From the NCBI GenBank assembly GCA_002103105.1, contig DAAY01000004.1, positions 1 through 64,000 of the forward strand: a stretch of 64,000 nt of DNA. The letters are read 5' to 3'. Source of the stretch: Candidatus Gastranaerophilales bacterium HUM_1 (GTDB lineage: Bacteria > Cyanobacteriota > Vampirovibrionia > Gastranaerophilales > Gastranaerophilaceae). Position numbers and translations under genes: made by a program. Below the pieces are notes generated by a model. The model was not told the DNA's origin and did no database searches. It worked only from the letters and a program-made list of their open reading frames with translations. Below, one piece after another: positions 49,801-58,054 of the stretch (position 1 is the stretch's first letter; every line of letters begins with the position of its first letter).

Positions 49801-49815
49801 TGATATTCTAAAAGC
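49801..49815 (+). promoter_or_regulatory. Leaderless-type extended -10 promoter of the oppA-like gene
   Basis: TGA-TATTCT (49801-49809), then 6 nt (AAAAGC) before ATG 49816; no Shine-Dalgarno. A TTGACA at 49776-49781 lies too far away (22 nt) to be a standard partner. Confidence 0.5.
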
Positions 49816-51660
49816 ATGACATGGAGAGGTTTTAGGGTTTTATTAATAACGTTATTTTTGATTGCACTAACTTGTAAAGCGTGCTTAGTTAAAGATGTTC
49901 CGCCTAAGAAAAAAACTTTTACGCAAGAACAATCGCAACTTACAACAATAAAATACCCCTCACCTAAAAATGTTACAATAAAAGGAACTGATTACTTAGA
50001 ATCTCAAGCTCCTATTGGAACTTTCGGAGGGGAATTGGTTTCCTCAACCATAGGAGAAGGACCAAAAACATTCAATCCATTTAACTGTAAAGATAACATT
50101 TCCGCTCTAATGTCTGGAATTATGTATGATGGACTTCTTTCTTCTGACCCAATGACAGGTCAACCGACCCCAAAACTTGCAAAATCATTCTCCATTTCTC
50201 CAGATGGAACAACATATACAATCAAACTTCGTCACGGAATAAAATGGTCTGATGGAAAACCAATAACAGCGGATGACGTTGTTTTCACGTGGAATGATAT
50301 TATTTTTGCAGGACTTGGAGATACATCTACAAGGGACTCTATTGTTATTGATAATAAATTACCAACAGTAAGAAAAATTGACAATTACACAGTTGAATTT
50401 ATTACTCCAAAACCATTTGCACCTTTTGTAAGAATGCTATCAACTCCAATTGCTCCTAAACACATATTCATGCCCGCAGTCAAAAAAGGAAATACTTATT
50501 TTGATTCATTCTTATCTACAAACACAAAACCAAAAGACTTTGTTGTTTCTGGAGCGTTTAAATTAAAAGAATATGTTCCAGCTCAACGTGTTGTTTTTGA
50601 AAGAAATCCTAACTATTATGAAATAAATACCAAACAACAAAAGCTTCCATATTTAGATAAACTGGTTTACTTAATTGTAGGAGATTTGAATAACGAAGTT
50701 TTAAAATTTGAAGCAAAAGAATTAGATGTTATTTCACTACAAGGCTCAAAAGTAGCAAGATATAAATCACTAGAGCCTCATTCGGATTTCAAATTATACA
50801 ATCTTGGACCTGATACTGGAACAATGTATCTATCAATGAATTTAAATAACCGAAAAGATAACAAGGGAAAATATTACGTAAATACTGATAAACAAACTTG
50901 GTTTCAAGATTTGAACTTTAGAACCGCAGTTGACTATGCAATAGACAGAAAAAATATGGTTCTAAATATTGCAAATGGTATTGGAGCTCCTTTGTTTACT
51001 CCAGAAAGTTTAAATTCAATTTATTTGAACAAAAATTTAAAACCATATGATAAGAATTTAGACAAATCAAAAGAGCTTCTGAAAAAATCTGGATTCTATC
51101 TTGATAAAAAGGGAAAACTATATGACAAACACGGACACAGAGTAGAATTTGATTTATATACTAATGCAGGAAATACAGAAAGAGAAGCCATCGGTGTTAT
51201 GGTAAAACAAGACCTTGAAGATTTAGGGATGAAAGTAAACTTTAAACCAATTGAATTCAACTCTCTTGTTAACAAACTAGTAAGTACATATGACTGGGAT
51301 ATGGTTATTATGGGACTTACAGGTTCTCCGCTAGAACCAAACGGAGGGAAAAATGTTTGGTTGTCAGATGGAAGACTACATATGTTCAACCAACGAAATC
51401 CACAAGAAGGGAAAGCTAAAATTCTCCCTTGGGAAAAAGAACTAGATTACCTATATACCCAAGGAGCATTAGCTACAAAATTTGAAGATAGAAAAAAATA
51501 TTATGATAAATATCAAGAAATTGTCTATAAAGAAAAACCGATGATTTATATTTATTCACCAATAAGAATTGTCGCTCTTAGAAATAAATTCAAAAATATT
51601 TATCCTTCTAGCTTGGGCGGTATTACTCATAATATTGAAGAAATATACATAGGAGAATAA
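49816..51660 (+). CDS. ABC transporter substrate-binding protein, family 5 (peptide/nickel type)
   Basis: Captures oligopeptides or similar ligands outside the inner membrane. The 614 residues have an N-terminal signal with two Cys (A-L-T-C-K-A-C) that is not a clean lipobox. The SBP_bac_5 domain follows: N-P-F-N-C-K-D, Y-D-G-L-L-S-S-D-P, L-R-H-G-I-K-W-S-D-G-K-P-I-T-A-D-D-V-V-F-T-W, Y-T-V-E-F-I-T-P-K-P-F-A-P, and the R-T-A-V-D-Y-A-I-D-R region near residue 375. It sits directly before two permease genes. Ligand not determinable. Confidence 0.9.
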   Translation: MTWRGFRVLLITLFLIALTCKACLVKDVPPKKKTFTQEQSQLTTIKYPSPKNVTIKGTDYLESQAPIGTFGGELVSSTIGEGPKTFNPFNCKDNISALMSGIMYDGLLSSDPMTGQPTPKLAKSFSISPDGTTYTIKLRHGIKWSDGKPITADDVVFTWNDIIFAGLGDTSTRDSIVIDNKLPTVRKIDNYTVEFITPKPFAPFVRMLSTPIAPKHIFMPAVKKGNTYFDSFLSTNTKPKDFVVSGAFKLKEYVPAQRVVFERNPNYYEINTKQQKLPYLDKLVYLIVGDLNNEVLKFEAKELDVISLQGSKVARYKSLEPHSDFKLYNLGPDTGTMYLSMNLNNRKDNKGKYYVNTDKQTWFQDLNFRTAVDYAIDRKNMVLNIANGIGAPLFTPESLNSIYLNKNLKPYDKNLDKSKELLKKSGFYLDKKGKLYDKHGHRVEFDLYTNAGNTEREAIGVMVKQDLEDLGMKVNFKPIEFNSLVNKLVSTYDWDMVIMGLTGSPLEPNGGKNVWLSDGRLHMFNQRNPQEGKAKILPWEKELDYLYTQGALATKFEDRKKYYDKYQEIVYKEKPMIYIYSPIRIVALRNKFKNIYPSSLGGITHNIEEIYIGE

Positions 51661-51667
51661 AAAATAA

Positions 51668-52639
51668 GTGGAAGCTTTCAAATATATAATAAAAAGAATA
51701 CTTCAAACAATACCATTACTCATAATGGTATCATTGATTAGCTTTTTTATAATTAGATTATCTCCTGTTGATCCATTAGCAGAATTAAAGTTAAACCCTT
51801 CTGTTTCACCAGCAACAGTAGAAAGAGAACGTCAACGACTAGGTTTAGATAAGCCAATAATAGTTCAATATGGGAAGTGGGCTTGTTCCTTTGTTCAAGG
51901 GGATTTAGGCGTAACATCAACAGGCGAAAAAGTAAGTCAAAAATTAAAAGAAAGAATTCCTAACACACTACTTTTAACTTCTATTGTAATTCTCTTAACG
52001 TGGCTAGTTGGAGTTCCCCTAGGAATTATTGCCGCCGTAAATTGGAAAACACCTTTTGACAGGATATTAACAGTTCTTACAAGTATCGGAATGGCAATAC
52101 CATCATTTTTCTTTGCAGTTTTATTGTTAATTTTTGCGGTTAAAACAGGATGGTTCCCTATTGGAGGACTAACAAGTCCAAACTTTGCAGATATGAGTTT
52201 TATCGGGAAATTATGGGATATAACCCATCACTTAATCCTTCCTGTAATTGTACTCTTCACAATCTCTCTTGCAGGATTACAAAGACAAATGAGAGCAAAT
52301 ATGCTTGATGTTTTGGATAGCGATTACGTAAAATTTGCAAGGGCAAAAGGGCTTTCAGAATTTTCTGTAATATATAAACACGCACTCAGAAATGCAATAA
52401 ATCCAATGATAACTTTACTAGGCTTTGAATTTGCAGGATTATTAAGTGGTGCAGCTTTAACAGAATATGTTTTTCAATATCCAGGACTCGGAAGACTGAT
52501 TCTTGAAGCCGTTATGAAATCAGATATAAATTTAGTTATGGCATCATTGATGATGGGTGCTATTATGCTTGTACTTGGAAATTTAATTGCGGATATACTT
52601 CTTATCATCACAGATCCGAGAATTAGGGTGAAATCATGA
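51668..52639 (+). CDS. Dipeptide/oligopeptide ABC permease, DppB/OppB type
   Basis: 323 residues, six membrane helices, beginning F-K-Y-I-I-K-R-I-L-Q-T-I-P-L-L. The first extracellular region carries N-P-S-V-S-P-A-T-V-E-R-E-R-Q-R-L-G-L-D. The EAA loop, which contacts the ATPases, is clear near residue 225 (Y-V-K-F-A-R-A-K-G-L). The start is GTG at 51668, with AGGAG 12 nt upstream, a little far. It overlaps the next permease by 4 nt. Confidence 0.92.
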   Translation: MEAFKYIIKRILQTIPLLIMVSLISFFIIRLSPVDPLAELKLNPSVSPATVERERQRLGLDKPIIVQYGKWACSFVQGDLGVTSTGEKVSQKLKERIPNTLLLTSIVILLTWLVGVPLGIIAAVNWKTPFDRILTVLTSIGMAIPSFFFAVLLLIFAVKTGWFPIGGLTSPNFADMSFIGKLWDITHHLILPVIVLFTISLAGLQRQMRANMLDVLDSDYVKFARAKGLSEFSVIYKHALRNAINPMITLLGFEFAGLLSGAALTEYVFQYPGLGRLILEAVMKSDINLVMASLMMGAIMLVLGNLIADILLIITDPRIRVKS

Positions 52640-53703
52640 TTAAAGAAGTTTTAAAACAATTATGGAAAGACAAATTTGCAAGAATCGCACTCATTGTACT
52701 TGGGATAATTTATCTTGCTTTGTTTTTAGCAGATTTTATCGCACCATACACAAAAGATTTTTCGGATAGAACAATGGCTTATGTCCCTCCTTCTAAAATT
52801 TTCACCATTGACGAAACTGGACATATTTCAAAACCATATACATATAATTATATAAGAGATTTCAATTCTCAAACCTTAGAAATTGAATACAATTTAGACC
52901 GAAGCAAAAAACATTACGTTAAATTTTTTGCACAAGGTCAACCTTACAAATTTTTAGGACTAATTCCAATGAAAAGACATCTTATCACAACAGATTCAGA
53001 TGGAAGATTATTTCTCCTTGGAACAGATATTAATGGGCGAGATGTTTTTTCTAGAATCCTCTTTGGAGGAAGAATTTCTATGACCATCGGATTTTTAGCC
53101 TTATTTGTTTTATTTCCGATTGGACTATTGTACGGAGGAATTTCTGGCTACTTTGGTGGAAAAGTAGATATGCTGATGATGAGATTTGCAGAAGCAGTTA
53201 TGTCAATTCCTAGCTTTTATTTACTGATAATTCTTGCATCTATCCTTCCTTCTGGAATGACCAGTACTCAAAGATTTTTGCTGATTGTAATCATTTTGGC
53301 TCTAATCGGTTGGGCAGGATTTGCAAGAGTTGTTAGAGGGATGGTTTTATCTATAAAAGGCCAAGAATATATTCAAGCTGCACAATCTATCGGAGCTTCT
53401 AAAATGAGAATTATCATTAAACATATCCTTCCTCAAACAACCAGTTTTGTAATTGTGGCAATGACATTATCAATTCCTTCGTATATTTTATCAGAATCAG
53501 GATTGAGCTTTTTGGGACTAGGAATTCAACAACCAGATGCAAGTTGGGGGAATATGTTGAAAGAAGCACAAGAATTCACAAATATTTTGTATCGACCTTG
53601 GCTTTTAACTCCAGGATTCTTAATTTTTGTATCAGTTTTGGCATTTAACCTAATCGGTGATACCATAAGAGATGTTTTAGACCCACAAAGCAAAGTTAGA
53701 TAA
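52636..53703 (+). CDS. Dipeptide/oligopeptide ABC permease, DppC/OppC type
   Basis: 355 residues with an N-terminal helix, an extra ~90-residue soluble stretch (residues 45-130), then G-T-D-I-N-G-R-D-V-F-S-R-I and the core helices. The EAA-loop segment is Y-I-Q-A-A-Q-S-I-G-A-S near residue 249. It overlaps the OppB-like gene by 4 nt (ATGA). The OppD and OppF ATPases that power the family are not downstream; mgtC is. They must be elsewhere or shared. Confidence 0.92.
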   Translation: MIKEVLKQLWKDKFARIALIVLGIIYLALFLADFIAPYTKDFSDRTMAYVPPSKIFTIDETGHISKPYTYNYIRDFNSQTLEIEYNLDRSKKHYVKFFAQGQPYKFLGLIPMKRHLITTDSDGRLFLLGTDINGRDVFSRILFGGRISMTIGFLALFVLFPIGLLYGGISGYFGGKVDMLMMRFAEAVMSIPSFYLLIILASILPSGMTSTQRFLLIVIILALIGWAGFARVVRGMVLSIKGQEYIQAAQSIGASKMRIIIKHILPQTTSFVIVAMTLSIPSYILSESGLSFLGLGIQQPDASWGNMLKEAQEFTNILYRPWLLTPGFLIFVSVLAFNLIGDTIRDVLDPQSKVR

Positions 53704-53718
53704 TAAGCAGAGGAAAAA

Positions 53719-54459
53719 ATGGAAGTAAATTTAGAACATTTAACACACATAATAAACCTTGATTATATGCTAAGAATCCTAATCGCAGTAATTTTTGGTT
53801 TTTGTATTGGATTAGAAAGAGAATTAACAAATAAATATGCAGGATTAAGAACCCATATATTAGTGTGTCTTGGAGCTTGTGTATTTACACTTATTTCTAT
53901 ATATGGTTTTCCAACTTTCGCTCCTGGGGATAATGTTCTTATCGACCAAGCAACAGGGATTAGGGATACATCTCGTGTTGCCGCTCAAATTGTAACAGGT
54001 ATCGGTTTTATTGGTGCAGGTACGGTATTAAGAAATGGGCCAATTGTACTTGGATTAACAACAGCAGCTACCCTATGGATTGCCGCAAGTATCGGTATGG
54101 CATGTGGTGCGGGAATGTTCGAAATTGCATTTGCAGGAACATTGCTTTCTATCTTAACTCTTGTGTCTATCAGAGTTTTTGAAAGAAAAGTTTTACCAAA
54201 CAGCACAAAAAGAACTAAAAGAGTTAAACTTGTAATTGTTTGCCAAAATCAATTTGCAAACAAAATTCACGAATATATCATTGAAAAGTATCAAGATATT
54301 AGCGAACTTTCAAAAAAACAACTAAAAGCAGATGAAAATAGTACAAAAATCACTTGTGTTATGGATATAATTTCAAGAAAACCAATCAAAGATTTATACA
54401 AATCCTTCCAGACTTTAGATGGAATTGATTCTATTTCAATACAAGAAACTATTGATTGA
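53719..54459 (+). CDS. MgtC/SapB-family membrane protein
   Basis: 246 residues: about five helices in the first 155 residues with the family's G-L-E-R-E near residue 32, R-T-H-I-L-V-C-L-G-A near 44, G-I-G-F-I-G-A-G-T-V near 94, and L-T-T-A-A-T-L-W-I-A-A near 110. A ~80-residue ACT-like C-terminal domain follows. Members modulate ATP synthase, magnesium stress and phosphate uptake in pathogens; the role here is unknown. It follows oppC at 15 nt with its own AGAGGA and is likely cotranscribed. Confidence 0.88.
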   Translation: MEVNLEHLTHIINLDYMLRILIAVIFGFCIGLERELTNKYAGLRTHILVCLGACVFTLISIYGFPTFAPGDNVLIDQATGIRDTSRVAAQIVTGIGFIGAGTVLRNGPIVLGLTTAATLWIAASIGMACGAGMFEIAFAGTLLSILTLVSIRVFERKVLPNSTKRTKRVKLVIVCQNQFANKIHEYIIEKYQDISELSKKQLKADENSTKITCVMDIISRKPIKDLYKSFQTLDGIDSISIQETID

Positions 54460-54465
54460 TAGTGC

Positions 54466-54494
54466 TTTACATTGAGGTTGGTTTAAGATAATAT
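54466..54494 (+). promoter_or_regulatory. Promoter of the pyrH-frr-cdsA-rnc-rpe unit
   Basis: TTTACA (54466-54471), 17 nt, TAATAT (54489-54494). Predicted leader ~30 nt ending in GGGAG before the TTG start. Confidence 0.5.
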
Positions 54495-54530
54495 TACATA
54501 GAATATAAGTTTTTTAAGGGAGAATTAAAG

Positions 54531-55241
54531 TTGAAATATAAAAGAATTTTGCTAAAAATTAGCGGAGAAGCATTATTAGGAGAACAACAATTTGGAATCG
54601 ACCAAGCTCCAGTGAAAATGATTGCTAATGAAATCAAAAAAGTTACAGAAGAAGGAGCTCAAGTTGCCGTTGTAGTAGGTGGCGGAAACATCTTCAGAGG
54701 GATGAGAAACAGTGCAAAACTTGGAATGGATCAAGCTTCTGGGGATTATGTTGGAATGCTTGCTACTGTAATGAACGCTATTGCATTGCAAAGTGCTTTA
54801 ACTCAAATTGATGTACCTTGTAGAGTTCAAACAGCAATTACAATGAACCAAATTGCAGAACCATATATTCGCCATAGAGCAATTAGACACCTTGAAAAAG
54901 GTAGAGTTGTAATCTTTGCAGCTGGTACAGGAAACCCATTCTTCACTACCGATACAGCAGCAGCTCTTAGAGCATCTGAAATCAATGCAGAAGCTATGCT
55001 TATGGCTAAAAATGGTGTTGACGGGGTTTATACAGATGATCCTAATACAAATTCAGAAGCTAAAAAACTTGATAAAATCACTTATGACGATATTATCAAA
55101 AACGGATTAAAAGTTATGGATACCTCCGCTTGTGCATTATGTAAACAAAACAACATTCCTATCGTTGTATTTGATTTCAAAAAACAAGATGGAATTAAAG
55201 AAATCCTAAATGGTAAAGAAATAGGAACATACATTAATTAG
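54531..55241 (+). CDS. pyrH: UMP kinase
   Basis: Phosphorylates UMP to UDP; a hexameric amino-acid-kinase-fold enzyme. The 236 residues begin K-Y-K-R-I-L-L-K-I-S-G-E-A-L-L-G and contain V-V-V-G-G-G-N-I-F-R-G near residue 48 and D-T-A-A-A-L-R-A near 143. K-N-G-V-D-G-V-Y-T-D-D-P is near 162. The start is TTG at 54531, with GGGAG 8-12 nt upstream. frr follows 27 nt later, the common bacterial order. Confidence 0.97.
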   Translation: MKYKRILLKISGEALLGEQQFGIDQAPVKMIANEIKKVTEEGAQVAVVVGGGNIFRGMRNSAKLGMDQASGDYVGMLATVMNAIALQSALTQIDVPCRVQTAITMNQIAEPYIRHRAIRHLEKGRVVIFAAGTGNPFFTTDTAAALRASEINAEAMLMAKNGVDGVYTDDPNTNSEAKKLDKITYDDIIKNGLKVMDTSACALCKQNNIPIVVFDFKKQDGIKEILNGKEIGTYIN

Positions 55242-55268
55242 TTAATAGACAGACGAAAGAGGTAAGAA

Positions 55269-55835
55269 ATGTCAGAATCTTTAGATGAATTATTTTTATT
55301 CGGTGAAGAAAAAATGGAAAAAGCTGTTGCCCAGCTTCAAAAAGAATTTGGTTCTATCCGTTCTGGAAGAGCAAACCCAGGAATTTTAGACAAAGTTCTT
55401 GTTGAATATTATGGTGCTCCAACTCCATTAAGACAAATGTCACAAGTATCAGTTCAAGACGGTACAACTCTTGTTATTACGCCATATGACAAGACTATTA
55501 TGAAAGAAATTGAAAAAGCTATTATTAAGGCTGAAATCGGTATCACTCCAAACAGCGATGGTATTTGTATCAGACTTCCTTTCCCTCCTCTAACAGAAGA
55601 TAGAAGAAGAGAAATTGCTAAAGACGTAAAAAAACTTGGTGAAGATGCTAAAGTTGCAGTTAGAAACATCCGTCGTGATATGACTGACAACCTTAAAAAA
55701 CTTGAAAAAAGTGAAAATCTTCCAGAAGATATGGTAAAAGACAACCAAGATAAAATCCAAAAATTGACAGACAAATATACAGCAAACATTGACAATGCAG
55801 TTTCTGTTAAAGAAAAAGAGGTTATGACAGTATAA
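55269..55835 (+). CDS. frr: Ribosome recycling factor
   Basis: Splits post-termination ribosomes with EF-G. The 188 residues show I-R-S-G-R-A-N-P near residue 31, Y-Y-G-A-P-T-P-L near 47, P-P-L-T-E-D-R-R-R-E near 111, and the long C-terminal helix. Three to four extra N-terminal residues beyond the usual length. AAGAGGT lies ~7 nt upstream. Its stop overlaps the cdsA start. Confidence 0.97.
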   Translation: MSESLDELFLFGEEKMEKAVAQLQKEFGSIRSGRANPGILDKVLVEYYGAPTPLRQMSQVSVQDGTTLVITPYDKTIMKEIEKAIIKAEIGITPNSDGICIRLPFPPLTEDRRREIAKDVKKLGEDAKVAVRNIRRDMTDNLKKLEKSENLPEDMVKDNQDKIQKLTDKYTANIDNAVSVKEKEVMTV

Positions 55836-56722
55836 TGATTAATTTAGGCTTGAATAAAAACGCAACAAGAATGCTTACAGGATTTGCGATGGGTACACTT
55901 GTTATGCTATGTATTATTTTAGGGGATTTGGCTCTATTAATAATGCTTGCTGTAATGCTAATCTTTGGTTCAAAAGAATATGTTAAAATGCTAAACCACA
56001 AAGGTTTTTATCCAAGTTTAAAAGTTATTTATTTTACAGAAGCGATTTTAGCATCCGTAGTATATTTCAAAAGAGTTGACCTTGTTGCAATAACACTTAC
56101 AATTTGTGCAATGTGCTCGTTTATGTGGGTTTTATTCAGAGGACGCCAACCATACATCGCCAATGTTGCAACAACACTTCTGGGGATGGTATATTGCGGA
56201 TGGTTCCCGCTTCATTTAATCTTTTTAAGAGATTTATCTTGTGCAAAATATGACAGCGGTCTAGCATTTGTCGTCTTGATGTTTACATCTATTTTATTAA
56301 CAGATGTTGGGGCATACTACATCGGAACAAAATTTGGGAAGCACAAATTAGCACCAGTAATTAGCCCAAATAAAACAATTGAAGGTTCAATTGGGGGGAT
56401 ATTCTTTGCAGTTCTAGGAGCCTTGGTTATTTGGCTATATATGAAAACTTTATTATTAATTGATATTCATTGGTATATTGCAGTTTGTGGAGCTTTAATT
56501 TCAACGATTTTTGCCCAAATTGGTGATTTATGCGAATCTCTAATCAAGCGTGATGCTGGAGTTAAAGATTCTGGAAATAGTCTTCCTGGACACGGTGGAT
56601 TTTTAGATAGAACTGACAGTTTTATCCTTACAATTCCAATTATGTACTACTTCTGCAAATGTTTTGTGTTCCAAACTGAATGGATACATACACTAACTCA
56701 CTTTGTGAAAGGATTATTCTAA
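55835..56722 (+). CDS. cdsA: Phosphatidate cytidylyltransferase
   Basis: Makes CDP-diacylglycerol, the precursor of bacterial phospholipids, in the inner membrane. The 295 residues have about eight helices and the C-terminal signature S-x-x-K-R-x-x-x-x-K-D in modified form: S-L-I-K-R-D-A-G-V-K-D-S-G-N-S-L-P-G-H-G-G-F-L-D-R-x-D near residue 245. D-V-G-A-Y-Y-I-G and S-P-N-K-T-I-E-G-S-I-G-G are also present. It is coupled to frr and rnc by one-base overlaps (TAATG). Confidence 0.95.
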   Translation: MINLGLNKNATRMLTGFAMGTLVMLCIILGDLALLIMLAVMLIFGSKEYVKMLNHKGFYPSLKVIYFTEAILASVVYFKRVDLVAITLTICAMCSFMWVLFRGRQPYIANVATTLLGMVYCGWFPLHLIFLRDLSCAKYDSGLAFVVLMFTSILLTDVGAYYIGTKFGKHKLAPVISPNKTIEGSIGGIFFAVLGALVIWLYMKTLLLIDIHWYIAVCGALISTIFAQIGDLCESLIKRDAGVKDSGNSLPGHGGFLDRTDSFILTIPIMYYFCKCFVFQTEWIHTLTHFVKGLF

Positions 56723-57405
56723 TGAAATCTGTTGCAGATATTTTTGGAATAGAAACAATTACAAAAGATGCTTATCGATACGCATTAACTCATTCTTCTT
56801 TCACAAAAGAAAAAGAGTTGCCATACAATGAATGTTACGAAAGACTTGAGTTTTTGGGAGATGCAGTTTTGAAATTAACAATTTCAGACGTGTTATTTAA
56901 GATGTTTCCAGATTTTCAAGAGGGGCAATTATCTAAAATTAGAAGTATCGTTGTATCAGATAACACGTTAGCAGATATTGCAAAGAAAAACGGATTACAA
57001 GACCTTATAATAATGAGCAAACACGAAGAAAAACAAGGATGCAGAAAGCTTAATTCAATCTGTGCTTGTGCTTTTGAAGCAACCCTTGGAGCTTATTATT
57101 TAGACGGGAAATACAAAGAATTAGAAACGTATATTGCAAAAACATTCACACCATATATCAATGATGTGAAAGACCACTTTGAAAAATTTAATGCAAAAGC
57201 AATTTTACAAGAATACACTCAAGGAAAAACAAAAAACACCCCAGTATATACTGTTTTACGAGAATTAGGACCTGAGCATAAAAAAGAATTTGAAATCGAA
57301 GTAAAATATAATGATGAAGTTCTTGCAGTAGAAAGAGGGCTTTCCAAAAAAGAAGCTGAACAAAAATGTGCATATTCTGCGTGCAAAAAATTAGGAATTA
57401 TCTAA
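56722..57405 (+). CDS. rnc: Ribonuclease III
   Basis: Cleaves double-stranded RNA, including rRNA precursors. The 227 residues have the catalytic N-terminal domain with Y-E-R-L-E-F-L-G-D-A-V-L near residue 42 and E-A-T-L-G-A-Y-Y-L-D-G near 116. The C-terminal dsRNA-binding domain ends L-S-K-K-E-A-E-Q-K-C-A. The start ATG at 56722 overlaps the cdsA stop by one base. An in-frame upstream ATG at 56680 lies within cdsA and would add 14 residues not seen in the family. Confidence 0.95.
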   Translation: MKSVADIFGIETITKDAYRYALTHSSFTKEKELPYNECYERLEFLGDAVLKLTISDVLFKMFPDFQEGQLSKIRSIVVSDNTLADIAKKNGLQDLIIMSKHEEKQGCRKLNSICACAFEATLGAYYLDGKYKELETYIAKTFTPYINDVKDHFEKFNAKAILQEYTQGKTKNTPVYTVLRELGPEHKKEFEIEVKYNDEVLAVERGLSKKEAEQKCAYSACKKLGII

Positions 57406-57406
57406 A

Positions 57407-58054
57407 ATGGCAAAAATTATCGTTTCTCCATCTATTTTATCAGCAGATTTTGCAAACCTTGAACGAGATATAAAACTTGTTGAACGGAATGGAGCAGATT
57501 GGATTCACGTAGATGTGATGGATGGACATTTCGTACCTAATATTACGATTGGAATACCTGTTGTAAAATCGATAAAAAAAGTTACAACATTGCCACTGGA
57601 TGTGCATTTGATGATTGAAAATTCAGAAAAATATATTGAAGATTTTGCAAATGCAGGAGCAGACATTTTAACATTCCACTATGAAGCAGTAAAAAAAGAA
57701 AATATAAAACCACTCATAACTAAAATTAAGAACTTAGGAGTAAAAGCGGGATTATCAATTAAACCTAAAACTCAACCTGAAGAAATTCTAGAATTTTTAC
57801 CAGATTTAGATTTAGTTCTTGTTATGACAGTAGAGCCAGGGTTTGGAGGTCAAAAATTTATGGCTGATTGTGCTGAAAAGATTAAAATAATTAAACAGCA
57901 CGCTACCCAAAATTTATTTATCCAAGTTGATGGTGGAATTAACGCAGAAACAGGGAAAACATGCACAAAATATGGAGCAAACTCTCTTGTTGCGGGAAGT
58001 TATATCTACAAAGCAGAAAATATCAAAGAAGCAATCTCAAGCCTTAAACATTAG
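57407..58054 (+). CDS. rpe: Ribulose-phosphate 3-epimerase
   Basis: Interconverts ribulose-5-P and xylulose-5-P in the pentose phosphate pathway. The 215-residue TIM barrel has S-P-S-I-L-S-A-D-F at the N-terminus, H-V-D-V-M-D-G-H-F-V-P-N near residue 34, L-D-V-H-L-M-I near 67, M-T-V-E-P-G-F-G-G-Q near 139, and V-D-G-G-I-N near 175. It starts 1 nt after rnc and ends overlapping the convergent gene at 58044 by 11 bp. Confidence 0.96.
   Translation: MAKIIVSPSILSADFANLERDIKLVERNGADWIHVDVMDGHFVPNITIGIPVVKSIKKVTTLPLDVHLMIENSEKYIEDFANAGADILTFHYEAVKKENIKPLITKIKNLGVKAGLSIKPKTQPEEILEFLPDLDLVLVMTVEPGFGGQKFMADCAEKIKIIKQHATQNLFIQVDGGINAETGKTCTKYGANSLVAGSYIYKAENIKEAISSLKH

Noticed and set aside
49738..49815. 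TTGACA at 49776-49781 as the -35 box of the oppA-like gene.
   Set aside because: The spacer to the -10 box is 22 nt, too long for a standard sigma-70-type promoter; the extended -10 alone is the better reading.
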